Positions 36,849-50,269 of a stretch of 64,000 nucleotides of DNA are shown here, piece after piece. The position numbers and the translations under genes are program-made. The notes beneath the pieces are model-generated. The model made no database searches, was not told where the DNA came from, and saw only the letters and a list, made by a program, of their open reading frames with translations. The DNA is from Myrica gale (lineage: Eukaryota > Streptophyta > Magnoliopsida > Fagales > Myricaceae): positions 6,887,001-6,951,000 of the forward strand of contig OZ005612.1 of assembly GCA_963930655.1 (NCBI GenBank). Reading direction: 5' to 3'. How positions within the stretch are numbered: the stretch's first letter is position 1; every line of letters starts with the position of its first letter.

Positions 36849-37290
36849 GTTCCAGGACAGAAGATGTACAGTAAGCTATAAGTATAGCAAATAAAGGAGA
36901 AGTTGCCGACCTCAGCTAACTCCCCAATCCCCATGGGCCCATGGCGCACCGAAGCACACTGCCTGCGCAACAGCAAAGCGTCCTTGCCCATCCATATTCT
37001 TTTGTTTAGAAACTACTAAAAAGTGAAAGTAAAGTACTGGTAGTAGTATTAGAGCCTAGTTAAGCTTCCCACGCTGCTCTGTGCTTAACAGCAAGCGACC
37101 CTGCTAATCCCTCATTTCTTTATTTGAAAAATATATTAATCAGTCTCTCTCTCTCTCACGCCCCAGACCACTGACACACTCTTAGAGAGAGACACTGACC
37201 ATAGATACAACTAGATTTAAATCACAATCTCTTTAAAGAGAAAAACACACAGGAAGCACCTCTCCCCCTCTCCCTCTCTCTCGCTCTCTC

Positions 37291-37300
37291 TATATTAATA
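37291..37300 (+). promoter_or_regulatory. Possible TATA element of MAP70
   Basis: TATATTAATA follows a CT-rich stretch and lies about 180 bp before the MAP70 ATG. The CT tracts on either side are typical of plant 5' leaders, so the start site could also lie further upstream. Confidence 0.35.
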
Positions 37301-37475
37301 TCACCGTTTCAAGCCCCCACTCTCTCTTTCTGTGTCTGTATACCTGTACTGTACATCTGTATCGTTTTTCTGTGTTCTATGTACAAATCTGATTTGAAAC
37401 CCTAGCTTTTGGATCCTGAGAGTGAGGTGCATTTGGATGTGAGATACGAAGGTAGTGGAATCGGTCGGATCAGCT

Positions 37476-40400
37476 ATGGAGGAAGTGTGCGACGAGGGAC
37501 GGGCTGTGCCTCGGGAGACGGCGGCGCTGGAGGGGAGCAATGGCAGTGCCGAGCCGACGCAGACTCCGACGCCGCTGACGGTGTCGGGATCGTTTAAGGA
37601 AGGGAAGAACTCGTCCAGGAGGAGAGCGTCGGTGAGGCCGAGCTTAGACGCGGACGAGCTTCTAAACCTGCTGCACGGGTCGGATCCGGTCAAGGTTGAG
37701 CTCAATCGGCTCGAGAACGAAGTCCGAGGTGTGGAATGTGGCTCGATCCAGTGCGGTTCCAGCTGATTTGGCAGGACTGCTTGTTGATATTCACTTTCTT
37801 TTTTGGTATGTGTGTTTTTGTTTGTGCAGATAAGGACCGAGAGTTAGGAGAGGCCCAGGCGGAGATCAAAGCCTTGAGGCTTTCGGAACGACTTAGAGAA
37901 AAGGCCGTCGAAGAGGTGTGATAAGTTGCACATTTGCTTATAGTAATCATTCCTAGTTGTTATTTTGCTGCGAACAGTAAATGTTAATCTAATGTATCGT
38001 TAATTCATACGTTTCTATTTTGGGCAAGTACTTTACACAGATTCTGGATGACAAGAAACACTAGTGATAGGGGTTCAAAGTACGTGAAGTATTCCGTTTA
38101 ATTATTTCGATTATCTGTTTCCATTTGATAGGGAATATAGATCGTAAAAATTCTACAAGCAGATGCATAAGAAACTTTCAATTGCTGCTGTGTTCATTGG
38201 TGGGTAATGTGTTTCTGTAGATCCTAATTGGTGGGAAATGGGGTTCGTTATATATCCTTACACATAGCAGCTTAGGACAGCTTGTGATGATTAGATTATC
38301 TTACTAGGTCAAATCCTCTTTTATCTATCAGCACAATAACTTCAGTTTCCCTGAATGTTTTGATGGCTCTATCGTTGTAATGACTCTGGTTAGTCTGCAA
38401 ATCTTTTACTCGATGTGAGTGAGAGGAACTTGCTGGTCTTGTTGCTGATCTGTGTTCATTTCTGTTGTTGGTTGTACAGGTTGCCTGTTAAGTAGCTTTG
38501 TAATGGCCAACTATTAATTTGAGTTTCAGTAGGAAAGACAGTGTTTGAAGTTTATTCTTTACAGCTCTTGTAGTGTTCCAAGTCGATTCCAGGGTCAATG
38601 TCTGCCGATTGATGGTTCTAATCTTATTGACTAATGATGTGGGATGTGTTGAGGTTAATTGAGTTGCAAGATTAGGATCAATTAAATTACCAGATTAGGA
38701 TATAAGTCCATCCAGAAGTTTGTAGTTTATTATTGGAGTTTGTTTACTTTTGCTCTGTTGTCTGTAACATGCACCTCATTGTTGAAAATGTGCTGTTGTT
38801 TATTTTGAAGGAATGTCTGGAATACAAATTTCTCTTATGTCTCCTATTATTTGTTTCATTGGGAATTGGAGCTTTGCTGTCTTCTCAATGTGCTACTCCT
38901 TTTCTGACATGAATTTATGTTGCTAGCAGTGAGGCCCAAATTTTAACTGGAATTTACGTCTTTGATTTACCCTGATGTAAAATGTTTTAATTGGCAATAT
39001 AGAATGTCAGATAATATCCCATCTTTTTCTTTAGTACCTTTTCTCATTTTTTATTATGAATTCTTTTATATCTTTGATTACGAGTTATTTTCTTTCATTG
39101 CTATTTTCTTAATGTCCAGAGTAATATTTTTTTTCATTGAAAGGGATACTGACTTTGTTTCCCCATGTATATTGGACACACTTCAGCTCACCGAAGAACT
39201 TTCAAGGGTTGAGGAGAAGCTGAAGTTAACAGAATCTCTTCTAGAAAGCAAAGTATTTTTCGAAGTCTCATTCAGTATAGCTGTTTCGATTTGATCCCTT
39301 TTGCAAAATGCTGTTTATTTATTCTAATAAAAAATGTTTTGCAGAACCTAGAAATAAAGAAAATCAATGATGAGAAGAAAGCTTCCATGGCAGCTCAGTT
39401 TGCTGCTGAAGCCACTCTTCGAAGGGTTCATGCTGCTCAGAAAGATGATGATATGCCTCCAATTGAAGCCATTCTTGCTCCTCTGGAGGCTGAGCTCAAG
39501 CTTGCAAAGCAGGAGGTATGTCCCATCTTTCTGAACTATAGTTTTGCTTTGACATGTTGTACCGCGAAAAAAGTCAAAACTGTAATTTGGTCTGTCTCGC
39601 TCTCCCCCCCCCCCAATTCTTTCCTTGCTGTCTCCATAAACAAACAAAAACATCTATTATAACCAACTTTTAGTTCTTTCACTAATTGCCTTGATTGCTT
39701 GCAGATTGCAAAACTTCAGGATGATAATAAAGCATTAGACCGTCTTACAAAATCAAAAGAAGCAGCTTTACTTGAAGCTGAGAGAACAGTTCAGATTGCC
39801 TTGGCAAAGGCCTCGATGGTGGATGATCTCCAAAATAAAAACCAGGAATTAATGAAGCAGATAGAAATATGTCAGGTAAACAGAATCTCTCATGGTCTCT
39901 GTCCAACGTGTATTGGAGCTTGGGATATATATCCTTTTTGCTTATTGCGTACAATTCACATGGACTCGTTTCCCTGCTTCTTGCATGTTCTAGGAAGAAA
40001 ACAAAATTTTGGACAAAATGCATAGGCAAAAGGTTGCAGAGGTTGAAAAGCTTACACAAACTGTACGAGAGTTGGAAGAGGCTGTTCTTGCCGGTGGTGC
40101 GGCTGCAAATGCCGTGAGGGATTATCAGCGAAAAGTCCAGGAGATGAATGTAATGTCCCTGACACATTATGCTGGCTTGAGTTTACCTATACTTTTCCTC
40201 TAGTGAATAGCAGTTATTAAAGTTGGCAGGTTTGATTTTTTGTTCCTCAGGAGGAAAGGAAAACTCTTGATCGGGAACTGGCCCGTGCGAAGGTAACTGC
40301 AAACAGGGTTGCGGTAGTGGTTGCAAATGAGTGGAAGGATGCTAATGACAAAGTGATGCCTGTAAAGCAATGGCTTGAAGAACGGAGATTCTTGCAGGTA

Positions 40401-42276
40401 AATGTTGACTTTTGTGTCTTTCTGCTTTGATACTGAGGTCTTATTAAGTTTCCTTCTTTGAAACATCTTTATGCAGTTTCCACATTTTTATACTGTTGAA
40501 CTATGCTGTTACAGGGAGAAATGCAGCAACTTCGGGACAAACTTACTATAACTGAGCGAGCAGCAAAGTCTGAAGCACAGTTGAAAGTAATCATCTGGTT
40601 TTTGTAGGTCTTGTCATTAAAGTAGCTGTGACAAAAGTTTTCTTCCTGTTAATGAAAGTACAAACTTCTTGCTTTATGTTTTTAGGAGAAATATCAATTG
40701 CGACTGAGAGTGCTAGAAGAGAGTCTGAGAGGATCTTCTACTGGTAATACTCGCAACACACCACCAGAGGTACGAAGCATGAGCAATGGGCCTTCTCGTC
40801 GTCAGTCCCTGGGTGGAGCTGATAACATCTCGAGATTAACTTCCAACGGCTTTTTGTCCAAGAAAACACCAACCTCTCAATTTAGATCCTCTGCTTTGTC
40901 CTCTAGCACTAGTGCAGTATTGAGTCATGCTAAAGGCACCTCCAAATCATTTGATGGTGGCACAAGGTCTTTGGAAAGGAGTAAGATTCTGTTAAATGGC
41001 ATGAACCCAAACCATTCATTCAACCAATCTTGTGAGGTAACAAAGGATGGTGAGGCCAATAGTAACTGGAAAGGAAGTTCGGATGATAAGCTGAATGAGT
41101 TCCAGATGGTGGAGACGGAGACTAGTGTCCCAGGGGTTTTGTACGATTTACTTCAAAAGGAGGTCGTAGCTTTGAGGAAAGCTGGCCATGAGAAAGATCA
41201 AAGTCTGAAAGACAAGGATGATGCTATTGAGGTTGATATCTTGTCTCAAAGTCTGTTTTATTATCAAATGATTACGCCTTGAGTTAATATTAGTTTTGAT
41301 TGGTTGTTTTCAGATGTTGGCGAAGAAGGTAGAGACGCTGACTAAGGCAATGGAAGTTGAAGCAAAGAAGATGAGAAGAGAAGTAGCTGCCATGGAAAAG
41401 AAGGTATCTGCATTGCGTGTAGAGAAAGAACATGAGAATAGGTCTAAGAGGTTTGGAAATGCAAAGGATCCTATCAACAGTGCTCAGCTGCTTCCTGCAA
41501 GGTACCTAATACTTTTTTACCTCCCATTAGGCCTTGTGCTAAAAAGTAGTGTCATTTACCAAATGGATTGCTGTGACGTTCCTCTTAACTCTAATTTCAT
41601 CTTTCCTTGTCTTGACTTTCAAGTTAAAGTTATCTTAATCAGTTTCAGAACATGCCTCAAGATCAATATTCAATACCTAAAGAAGAATTTTGTCAAGTTT
41701 ATTTCACAGATAAAAAGAGCAATTTTTCTGTTGAAAATTTATCAACTGAAAAGTAGTACCACACTTCTAAATACGTGAACCTAAATACACAAGCCTGGCA
41801 ATGTCTTTGTAAATGATAGGGAACAAAGTGATTAGGATTGTTAACCAAATCCTTTTTGTTGCAACATTTATGTTTAGACCTTTACTAAATAAATTATTGA
41901 TCCACTATGGTGGCATGAAATATTGAAGGACTTACAGTAAAACTTCTAAAGGCAGTGCAGAAGTTTCCAGGCTAGGGTGTAGTGGAGGTGGCATCAAATT
42001 ATATATTTCTGTTGAAATGCATAGTTGAGACCATTTTGATGGCCCAAGTTCGATTTAATGGCATTCGGTTCTTACTAATGCAAGATAAGGCTTGTGTATG
42101 AATCCCCGTGATTGCTAACTGTTGTTTAAAAATAACAGACTTTTGGAATTTGAAATTTTCTGAAATGAGTACTAGTTTCTGATCATTATTTTTATAGACC
42201 TTATTCCAGTTAATGAGTCCTTGTATTCAAATGCAGAACTGTGACACGAGGTGGGTTAACACGCAGCACCCAATGA
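37476..42276 (+). CDS. MAP70: Microtubule-associated protein 70 (MAP70 family)
   Basis: Eleven coding exons with GT-AG borders join in phase: 37476-37728, 37830-37915, 39187-39252, 39345-39515, 39705-39875, 39994-40149, 40251-40397, 40515-40586, 40686-41231, 41314-41501 and 42237-42276. They give 631 codons and a stop, the usual length of the family. The protein has a Ser/Thr-rich N-terminus, then the family hallmark ADELLNLLHGSDPVKVELNR (about 54-75). A long coiled coil follows (to about 390), with EAQAEIKALRLSERLREKA and AALLEAERTVQIALAKAS, then a Ser-rich low-complexity linker (about 390-515). A second coiled coil runs about 520-605, and the tail ends TRGGLTRSTQ. MAP70 proteins are plant-specific and bind cortical microtubules; some shape secondary walls in xylem. 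The start is the ATG that opens MEEVCDEGRA; no in-frame upstream ATG was preferred. No damage is visible. Confidence 0.95.
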
Positions 42277-43084
42277 CAGGGAATTGTGATTGCAGCTGCA
42301 GTAAAAATCTACATAGGCCATGTGTTCCTCTTTTAATTTTTATTTCCATCATTACTATTTGTAACCGGCATGCCGACATCAGTGAAATTGGCAAAGACGA
42401 CAGAATCCAAAACGGGTGCAGAATCTGAGGAAGAAATCGGTGTACCTCTGACGTAGTCTGTAATTCCTCTGCTTAAGGATCGGTGGAAAACCAAAAACGG
42501 AAGATACTTGACTTTGGGCTAACATGTTGTCAGGTTTTGTTTTGAGTGGCCAGTCGTGTGGTTGTATAGGTAGCTTATTGGCTTTTTACTTTGTTACCAC
42601 CCTTTGTCTTTTCTCTTTTGCAGTTCATGTCTGTATTCTGCGCCCAGTGTGCTTGTCGTTGGTTCAGTTTGTTAATATTTTTGTAATCAGATGAAGATCA
42701 GATCTTCTATGGTGGTGTTATTCATCTGTAGTTTCTTGGTGGTTACAAAAACGTGATAGGTTTTGCTGCAAACCCCTTTGACGCCTTATTGGCGAGTCAG
42801 GGAACTAACTGATATGAATCTGCACTATGCGACAGCAATTTTCGTGTGGACATATGTCACGTGTTTCGAGTTTTCTCTTCCTCTCAAATAACTGGATCTG
42901 GGAATGGTACCGTCCACCCTGGAACGCCCCAAACAAAGTGAAAAACAAGAGAGGATAAAAAATATCACAAAAAATGCGTCGGCAAGAGCCAAGAAATTAC
43001 TTTGAACTCGTCAGCATCGCTCTCCTCGTAATTCGCTATCCTTCGACTGACGTACCCAAAAAAAATCAAAAGTGGCAGCTTGAT
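42277..43084 (+). other. MAP70 3' UTR and short intergenic spacer
   Basis: The sequence after the stop, to about 42720, has the T-rich composition expected of a 3' UTR. No exact AATAAA was picked out. No other gene is seen before the hAT element at 43093. Confidence 0.5.
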
Positions 43085-43092
43085 GTGTCCGC

Positions 43093-43422
43093 TAGGGCTG
43101 AAAACCAATGCGGTCCGGACCGCATTTCTAGTTTCCTTATATTAAATGACCGGACCGGACAATTTATAAGTGGTCCGGTCCGGTCTGGTCCAGACCAGAT
43201 TTATTTTTTTTTAAAAAAAGCACTGCGCAGAGTTTTTTGTTTTTTTAATATATTTAAAAATTTTAAAAAAATTTATTAAATGTGGTCCGGTCCGAACCGC
43301 ATATCAGAAATTTATAAACCGGATCGGACCGCATAAATCCGGTCCGGACCGGACCACAATTTTAAAAATAGGACCGGACCGCAAATCTAGTCCGGTCCGC
43401 AGTCCGATTTTGTTCATCCCTA
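43093..43422. mobile_element. Non-autonomous hAT-type element, ggtccggtcc subfamily, with 8 bp TSD
   Basis: Begins TAGGGCTGAAAACCAATGCG and ends GATTTTGTTCATCCCTA. The flanking duplications are GTGTCCGC (43085-43092) and GTGTCCGT (43423-43430), differing at one base. Subterminal CGGTCCGGACCGCAT motifs match the element at 35212. At 330 bp it is the shortest copy here. Confidence 0.88.
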
Positions 43423-43780
43423 GTGTCCGTAAACGCTCCTTGTCCCGAAGATGTTACTTTGTCTTTTTTTTTAATTCAAGTTTCATTCGAAACCGAGAAG
43501 TACAGGCCAATACAGCAAGTTCACAACAAATCACAATGACTTATAAAAAAGGAATCATATTTAACGGGATGGAACCCAAAATAGAATAAGTTGTCCCCCA
43601 TTTTGCCAGAAGATGCGTTATCTTGTTAGCCTCTCGAGGAATCAAAGTCAAACGTCAAGTCTGATGGTCGTTTAAATACACCCGAATAGCTGTCACTTGC
43701 TCCACAATATTCCACGGGACGAATTGTATCATCATGAATAACTTTGCAAAGCATAAGGCAATTAGATTCAAAATTCCAGA

Positions 43781-46700
43781 TCATCCCTGTTGTGAGGCCT
43801 GTTTCATCACAGTCAAAACTGCTTGTGCTTCTCCAAGCAATGGGTCCACAGCATGAATGCGTTCCATGTATACATAACAGAGGGAACTAGAACTGTCTCT
43901 ACAAGACAGTGCTGTAACAGACCCTTTTACCCGAATAGCCACATCTGTATTCACTTTCACCCAACCAATATCCGGAGGTTTCCAGCTTTTTGGCTTCTCC
44001 AACTCCACGTTATTCCATGCCAACAAATGATTAGTAAGTGTAGTCTTAGTGGAGGCTATGAGTTTGTGTAAATCCACTCTGCCACCATTGTGTACTACAT
44101 CATTTCGGGCTTGCCATAGAGTATCTAAAATAATTGCTGCATTAATAACAACTACTCTATGATCATTTTTTGTTTGGAAACTATGATGAGGATCCACTAT
44201 AAAATATTCCACCAGATCTTTCATATGTTGCAGCGGGATACTAGTGATATCCAAAGGCCTCCTTTATTGTCTCCACAAAGATTGAGCAATTACACATTGA
44301 GAGAATAAATGTATAGGATTTTCTATACCTGCTGAACATAGAGGACAAGATGCCCACTCAACTATATTTAAATCAACAGTATCAGCATATATACCTCTCA
44401 ATGGCAGGGCATTATACGCTATCTTCCCATCAATAACTTTAATCGATCCTGCATATCAAACTGTCATAGCTTCTTCCATAGCCTTTGTCCATTCAGCATC
44501 TGAGGGGGACAACGACTTCTCTGGATCATGTCTATCACAGATTTGATAGTAAAACATCTATGAGTATCCTCTACCCATATCAACTGATCAATACCCTCTG
44601 GACTGAGTGTACGCATTTGGAGTATTATGTTGGTTGATAGAACATCAAAGTGCCTGCGTATTAGAGCTTGGTCCCAAATACCAAGTGTGAGATTCACCAA
44701 GTCAGCAACCATTTGTAAACCATAATTCTCTTCCCTCCAAGAAGGTCATTTGAATGGATGGTGCGGCAGCCAAGGATCATATCGAATGCTAACTTCTTAA
44801 CCGTTCTTTGGTAAAATATATAGGCCTTTTTTTATGATATCCCAAGTACGCAAAATGCCTTTCCAAACCCAAGAATTACTATGAGCCAAATCAGCCCTAA
44901 AAAGGGTGGAATGCCGAAGATATTTAAAGTGTAGTAATTGAACCCATACTTTATGGGGCTGTATAAGAAAAATCCAAGCTAATTTTTCCACAAGAGCTTG
45001 GTTAACCTCAAAGGTTTTACAAATGCCCAAACCTCCTTGCTCTTTCGGTAGACAGATAAGGTCTCAAGCTCGAGGTGTAAAATTTCTCACCTTATGAGCT
45101 GGAAATCCCCACCAAAAATCCTTAAGGATTTTATCAATAGCTTGACACCAACCTTTAGGTAAAAGAAATACTGAGGTACAATACTGAGGGAGAGTTGATG
45201 CAACTGCCTTGATCAACGTGGTTCACCCTGCTTGAGAAAGAGTTTTTGCCTTCTACCCTGTCATTTTACTCATCACCTTCGCTTTCACATCTTCAAAGGC
45301 TGCCTTTTTCAATTTACCAAGAAACAGGGGCAAGCCCAAATATTTGTTGCTTAAGGACATCTTTTTGAGTTTCAATATATTCTGAAAAGATGCCAGAATT
45401 TCAAGATGAGTATTGGGGCTGCAATATGCAGAAGATTTTGAGAATTAACAAGCTGCCCCGACCATTGAGTGTATCTAATCAGAATATCATTAAGAGCCAT
45501 AGCTTCACTCCCATTAGCTCGACAGAATAGCAATAGGTCATCAGCAAACATAAGGTGAGAGATGGATGAGGCATGCCTAGTCGGTATGCCATGAATAAGC
45601 CCATTTTCTTCGGCTCTATACAGCAGCCGGGTAAGAACTTCTGCAGAAAGTATAAAAAGAAATGGTGAAAGAGGATCCCCTTGCCAAATACCTCGTTGGG
45701 GAATGAACCAGCCATATGGGCTACCATTTAATAATATGGAGAAAGACACCGAGGAGATACATTGCTCAATCATTTTAATCTAATGAGATGAAAAGCCGAA
45801 ACATTTTAGCGTATAAAGAATGAATGGTCATTCAAGATAATTTTATAAATATCAATTTGTGCATCACACTTTTTAGTTTGCAAGTGAGAATCTTCGAGAT
45901 AATTTTATAAATAACATTGCATAGACTAATGGATCTGAACTGCCCAACCATAGTAGGATGTGACACTTTGGGGACAAGGGTGATAAAAGTATGATTAAGC
46001 TGAGTAGCAAAGGCACCCGAATGAAAAAAGGACTGAACCAAATGAATTACCTCATGCCGAATTGTGGTCCAGTAATGTTGATAAAAGTGAGATGTCATGC
46101 CATCAGGCCCTGGGGCTTTGTTAGCACCAATACTCTTCACTGCAACATGTATCTCCTCATCAGATGGTATATTGCACAACATCAGATTGTCAGCATCATC
46201 AATAACAGGATGAATCAAATCAGTCACACTCCAAGCCATTTCTGGATTAGAAGACTTATAAATGTCTTTGAAATGTTGTACAAATAAATCACCAATTTCT
46301 TTCCTTCGTTGCAGCCATCGACCCCCCGAATTTTAAATAGCTTCAATACAATTACGCCGCCTTCGAATGATGGTCGATAAATGGAAATGCTTGGTATTTA
46401 GATCTTTGGTAGTTAACCAAGTGATCCTAGATTTCTAGTGCCAAAATAACTCCTCTATTTTCATTTCCTCCTGAATTTGAGCACGAAGAGCCAACTCCGC
46501 TTCACTTTGCATATCAGATGGGGGAAACTGTTGAATAGCATCCAATTCATCTCTGAGCTACTGTATTTTCGAATGGATGTGACCAAAGCTTTCTTTATTC
46601 CATCTTTTGAGGGCGATTTTTGTAGCTCTAATTTTTCTGAGCACCTGGTGTGCGGGAGAGCCATGTTGAGGTGTATTTCAAGCTACATTAATCACCTTCC

Positions 46701-47459
46701 AACAGGTGCTATCTTGAGACCAAAAATTCTCAAATCGGAAGGGTTTCGGGCCACCCTTAAATCTGCCATTTGTATGCAAGAGAATAGGTGCATGATCAGA
46801 AGTCACCCTAGGGAGGTGCTGTACAAGTGCTCTAGGAAAGAGCAATGTCCCCTCCCCATTGGCAACTCCCTTATCGATTCTTTCACGTTTTTGTTGATAA
46901 CCCTTACGGCCATTGCACCATGTGAAAGGGTTCCCAATACTACTAATATCAGTCAGCCCATGAATAAGCTTGAGTTGGTAAAAACCATCGCTAGAAGAAC
47001 TAGCATATGGCCGGCCACCTATTTTTCTTCACTGCTCGACAAAGCATTAAAATAGCCCAACAAGAGTCATGGTCGCGTGATTGTTTTTCCTGCTTCCACC
47101 AAAGTATTCCAAAAAATTTCCTTGCACTGCCACTCCGAAGGACAATGGAGAAAAGTAATAGTCCAAGGAGAATGTCCAGGATCAGATTTGATAACAAGAC
47201 TAATAAAGTGGCGACTTATGGTAAGGATCTCAAAGTCAACTCCAGGTCGCCAAGCAAAAATTAAACCTCCGCTTACACCTACTGTCGGGCACTCTATGGA
47301 ATGAAGCCAGCCCAATCAATTAAGAATTGTTTGGGCATTCTACACCTTTGTTTCAGCTAAACACAAACAGTCAGGCTTGGACTGCTGTGTTAATGCTTGA
47401 AGTTCTCGAATTGCCGGGGACCGGGCAATTCCCCGACAATTCCATAACAATATGATCAT
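43781..47459 (-). pseudogene. LINE ORF2 (endonuclease-reverse transcriptase-RNase H), broken
   Basis: In order on the minus strand: an endonuclease start MIILLWNCRGIARSP (about 47459) with CLCLAETKV, and more endonuclease sequence (GLIFAWRPGVDFEI, about 47260). Reverse transcriptase blocks follow: NKAPGPDGMTSHFYQHYW (about 46120), IWQGDPLSPFLFILSAEVL and the FADD box in ISHLMFADDLLLF (about 45690-45530). Then come a zf-RVT region (about 44712-44464) and RNase H-like sequence PDIGWVKVNTDVA (about 43970). Stops and frameshifts separate the blocks. An intact copy would copy its own RNA at a nicked target. Confidence 0.85.
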
Positions 47460-47479
47460 GGGCAAGGGGGGCATGGTAA

Positions 47480-49080
47480 GGCTCGCCTCCTCAGCCTTTT
47501 GACCACCCAAAAATTCTCTAGAGATCTCATGTCTCATACGAGATTTAACAAAACGTTTATTACCAGGATGCGTTGTATCCCTTTTCTTCACAATCAGCTC
47601 CCATCTGGCTAATGGCATGTCTTCATCAGAATCTGCTTCACCACCACTATCTTGGGACAGTCCAAATCGGATGCCATAAGTCTCCCCATGAAATCGTTTC
47701 TGACTATGAAAGGGGCTATCCTTCTCTGAGTCAAAAGCTAGTCTCCACTTCACACCAACTGACCACATGAGTGGATCCAACCCATTATTATCCATCGGGG
47801 CTTGTTGGGCTTCCTCTAACTGTTTAAGTTTTGTTTCAGAGTCATTCCAGGTGGATTGTTCAGCTTCATCCAAAAGTTCCTAAATAATAACACCTTTAGT
47901 TGGGCTACTAATGGGCTGCAGGACTGCCTCCATCGAGCAAAAAATTGGCCCATTTACATGAGCAAGCGACAATTGACCGGAGGGAACCCCGTAGACCCCA
48001 CTAGAAGAGCCTTCACCTTGGGTTTGACAACCACGTCCCAGGTTTAATTGCTTTTCTATTTCATGCAGATATTTCACGTGGAGCGTCCAAGAAGCTTGTG
48101 AGGCTTCTAGAACCTTATCCATCTGACTCTTTCCATAAGATGGCTTCCATTAATGCTGGGCTGTTTCCCGAAGGCATGACTAGTTTCGACGTATAGTCTA
48201 ATGATGCTGGCACCAGAGAAAGTTGTTGAGTTGGCGGCTTAGTCACGTGTTTTCTACTACGCTCCCCGTGAGTGGTATCGTTGCTACCTCCCCCAGAAGA
48301 GATTGGGATTTGACCCACCATCTATAGGGCCTTCCTTATTACGCTTTAGCTCCGATGAGGTTTGGCCCCTTGATGGACTAATTGAGTCATTACTCTTCTC
48401 CAACGGGTTGAAAAATCTTCTATAGTCCATATTTTCCGCCTTCATTTTCGCCAGTACTGCTTCATAGTGACAAACATTCTGTGAATGGCCCAACCGCCCA
48501 GATGCTCTTTCAAAATAGTACCCTGGCAGCAAAGGGTTTAATAAATTGACCAACACTCTACAGCAGAGGAAAGAGGTACCCCAAACATATAAATTGGACG
48601 GAAAATCAACACGTTGCACGATGCCTACCATACTCGCTGATTCAACAACCATTAATCTAGTCATCTTGCCCAAAGGGGCCCATGTATTCGGACCCAAATA
48701 GGAGCTTCAGTAAAATTAATTTCACAGAGAGACTTACCAACGTCCCATGGTTTAAGCACCAGCATAACACCTTTGATGTTCCACGAGCATTGATCTAAAA
48801 TCCTGCGTCGAATGCTATCATTCGGAAAGGCGTAGATAAGTATATCATCAGGACCCTCCTCAACTCTAGGTTACGAACAAAACTCCAGGACTTGAAGATA
48901 GCTTCACGAACGCCCATTTTATTGAGAGTCTTCGTGGTAAATAGCTTTCCTACCAGGAGGCGATTAGCTGCAAAGACGGCCGCGTCAGCTTTTTTCTCTG
49001 GATCAGGGGGAGGGCCCGATCAACCCAGGGCTTTAGCTTTTGTTGTGAGTCATCCAAATCCCGCTGCAGTTGTTGCATGG
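47480..49080 (-). pseudogene. LINE ORF1 (DUF4283 / zinc-knuckle type), broken
   Basis: Minus-strand pieces include LVGKLFTTKTLNKMGVREAI with FKSWSFVRNLE (about 48955-48865), the DUF4283 signature, and later MVGIVQRVDFPSN and GRLGHSQNVCHYEA (about 48630-48460). The last is a CCHC zinc knuckle whose first two cysteines are lost. The frame changes several times between 49080 and 47880, so no intact protein is made. ORF1 proteins of this kind bind the LINE RNA. Confidence 0.75.
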
Positions 49081-49547
49081 TGGCAAAAGGACAAAAAGAA
49101 AAGAAAAAGCGGACGGGGGATGACAATGTGAGAGAGAGAGGGGGTAGGGACAAGGGAAACGAAAAAGTGGATCCAACCAAGAAAAGGAGGAGAAAGGAAT
49201 AATGGAGGGGGACAGATGGATAACAGAGAAATGGACACGAAGGTAACCAAGGAATATAACACATAAACTAAGTAGAAGAAGAGAGGGGAAAAGAGGTGGA
49301 AAAAGGGTAGGCGAAAGTCACAAAGTCACAGAAGGGAGAGGACTCTAGGAAGCTCTACGAAAACGAGAGCGGTGCTGCACATGTGCTATTCTTACTCTGT
49401 CTTTTTCCACGAATCGTTTTATTTCTCTTCTTTCGCTGTCCGTAAACGATAGTTCGTGCCTATACGACATGCCTCTTGTCCACGTGGCTTCGTCCTTGTC
49501 CCGAGCTTTTCAACGTGAAAAACGAAACTTTTATGTCAAACAAGACC

Positions 49548-50023
49548 TAAGGGTGGGCACCGGAACCGACAGAACCGGAATGGTACCCACCGGAATCAAA
49601 ATTATTATTTCGGTTCTTTATATGAGCCTAAAAAGACAGATTTAATTTGGGCCCATTGACCCAAAAATGATTTCTTTGAGTTGTGTTTTGTGGGCCAAAT
49701 AACTCTAAATTAAAATTAAAATTAAAATGAAACAACTAAATTCCAAAACAATATTTCACTATTTCAGGATTCCAAAATAAACTCTAAATTAAAATTACAA
49801 CTAAACAACTAAATTCCAAAACAAAATAAACTCTAAATTAAATTTACAAAAAAACTACGAAAAACAATTAATCATACAAATAAGTAAACAACTAGACATT
49901 CATCAAATAATCCAAAGTGAAAGCGACAAACTCTAAATTAAAATTACAAAAAATTTTGAAATTTTAAAAAATCTTACCGGAATCGAAAATTCCGGTTGGA
50001 ACCGGAATATATGCCCATCCTTA
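49548..50023. mobile_element. Non-autonomous hAT-type element, accgga subfamily, with 8 bp TSD
   Basis: Begins TAAGGGTGGGCACCGGAACC and ends GGAATATATGCCCATCCTTA. It is flanked by the exact duplication ACAAGACC (49540-49547 and 50024-50031). The AT-rich interior (CTCTAAATTAAAATTACAA repeated) is shared with the element at 36196. It is non-coding. Confidence 0.92.
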
Positions 50024-50269
50024 ACAAGACCCTAGCTGAAATTTAACCAATTTACCGAATAATTTTCGGGAATAGTAATAAACTTGTTTCACCTTGTGTA
50101 AATTTTACGGTCATCATGCTGACTCTTTAACAAGTTATCTAAACACCTAGCTATGTTATGCCATTAGATTCTCTGGCATTTTAGATCTGTCACCGGAATT
50201 TCATTAAAAACTATTTTCATACGCATCTTTTTAGAAGCTTATTAGAACTTAGAAGGAGTTTTGAATATG

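Larger units (their letters stand above)
43469..49391 (-). mobile_element. L1-type LINE with RNase H domain, near full length
   Basis: On the minus strand the element runs from 49391 down to a poly-A tail (poly-T on the plus strand, about 43464-43472). It is flanked by 15 bp direct repeats with one mismatch, TTACTTTGTCTTTTT (43454-43468) and TTACTCTGTCTTTTT (49392-49406). At about 5.9 kb it carries ORF1, then endonuclease, reverse transcriptase, zf-RVT and RNase H regions in the right order, all with stops and frameshifts. It is an old, inactive copy. Confidence 0.9.

Noticed and set aside
37301..37705. 134-codon minus-strand frame over MAP70 exon 1
   Set aside because: Antisense shadow of the MAP70 first exon.
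46477..47055. 192-codon plus-strand frame
   Set aside because: Antisense shadow of the broken endonuclease to reverse transcriptase region of the minus-strand LINE.
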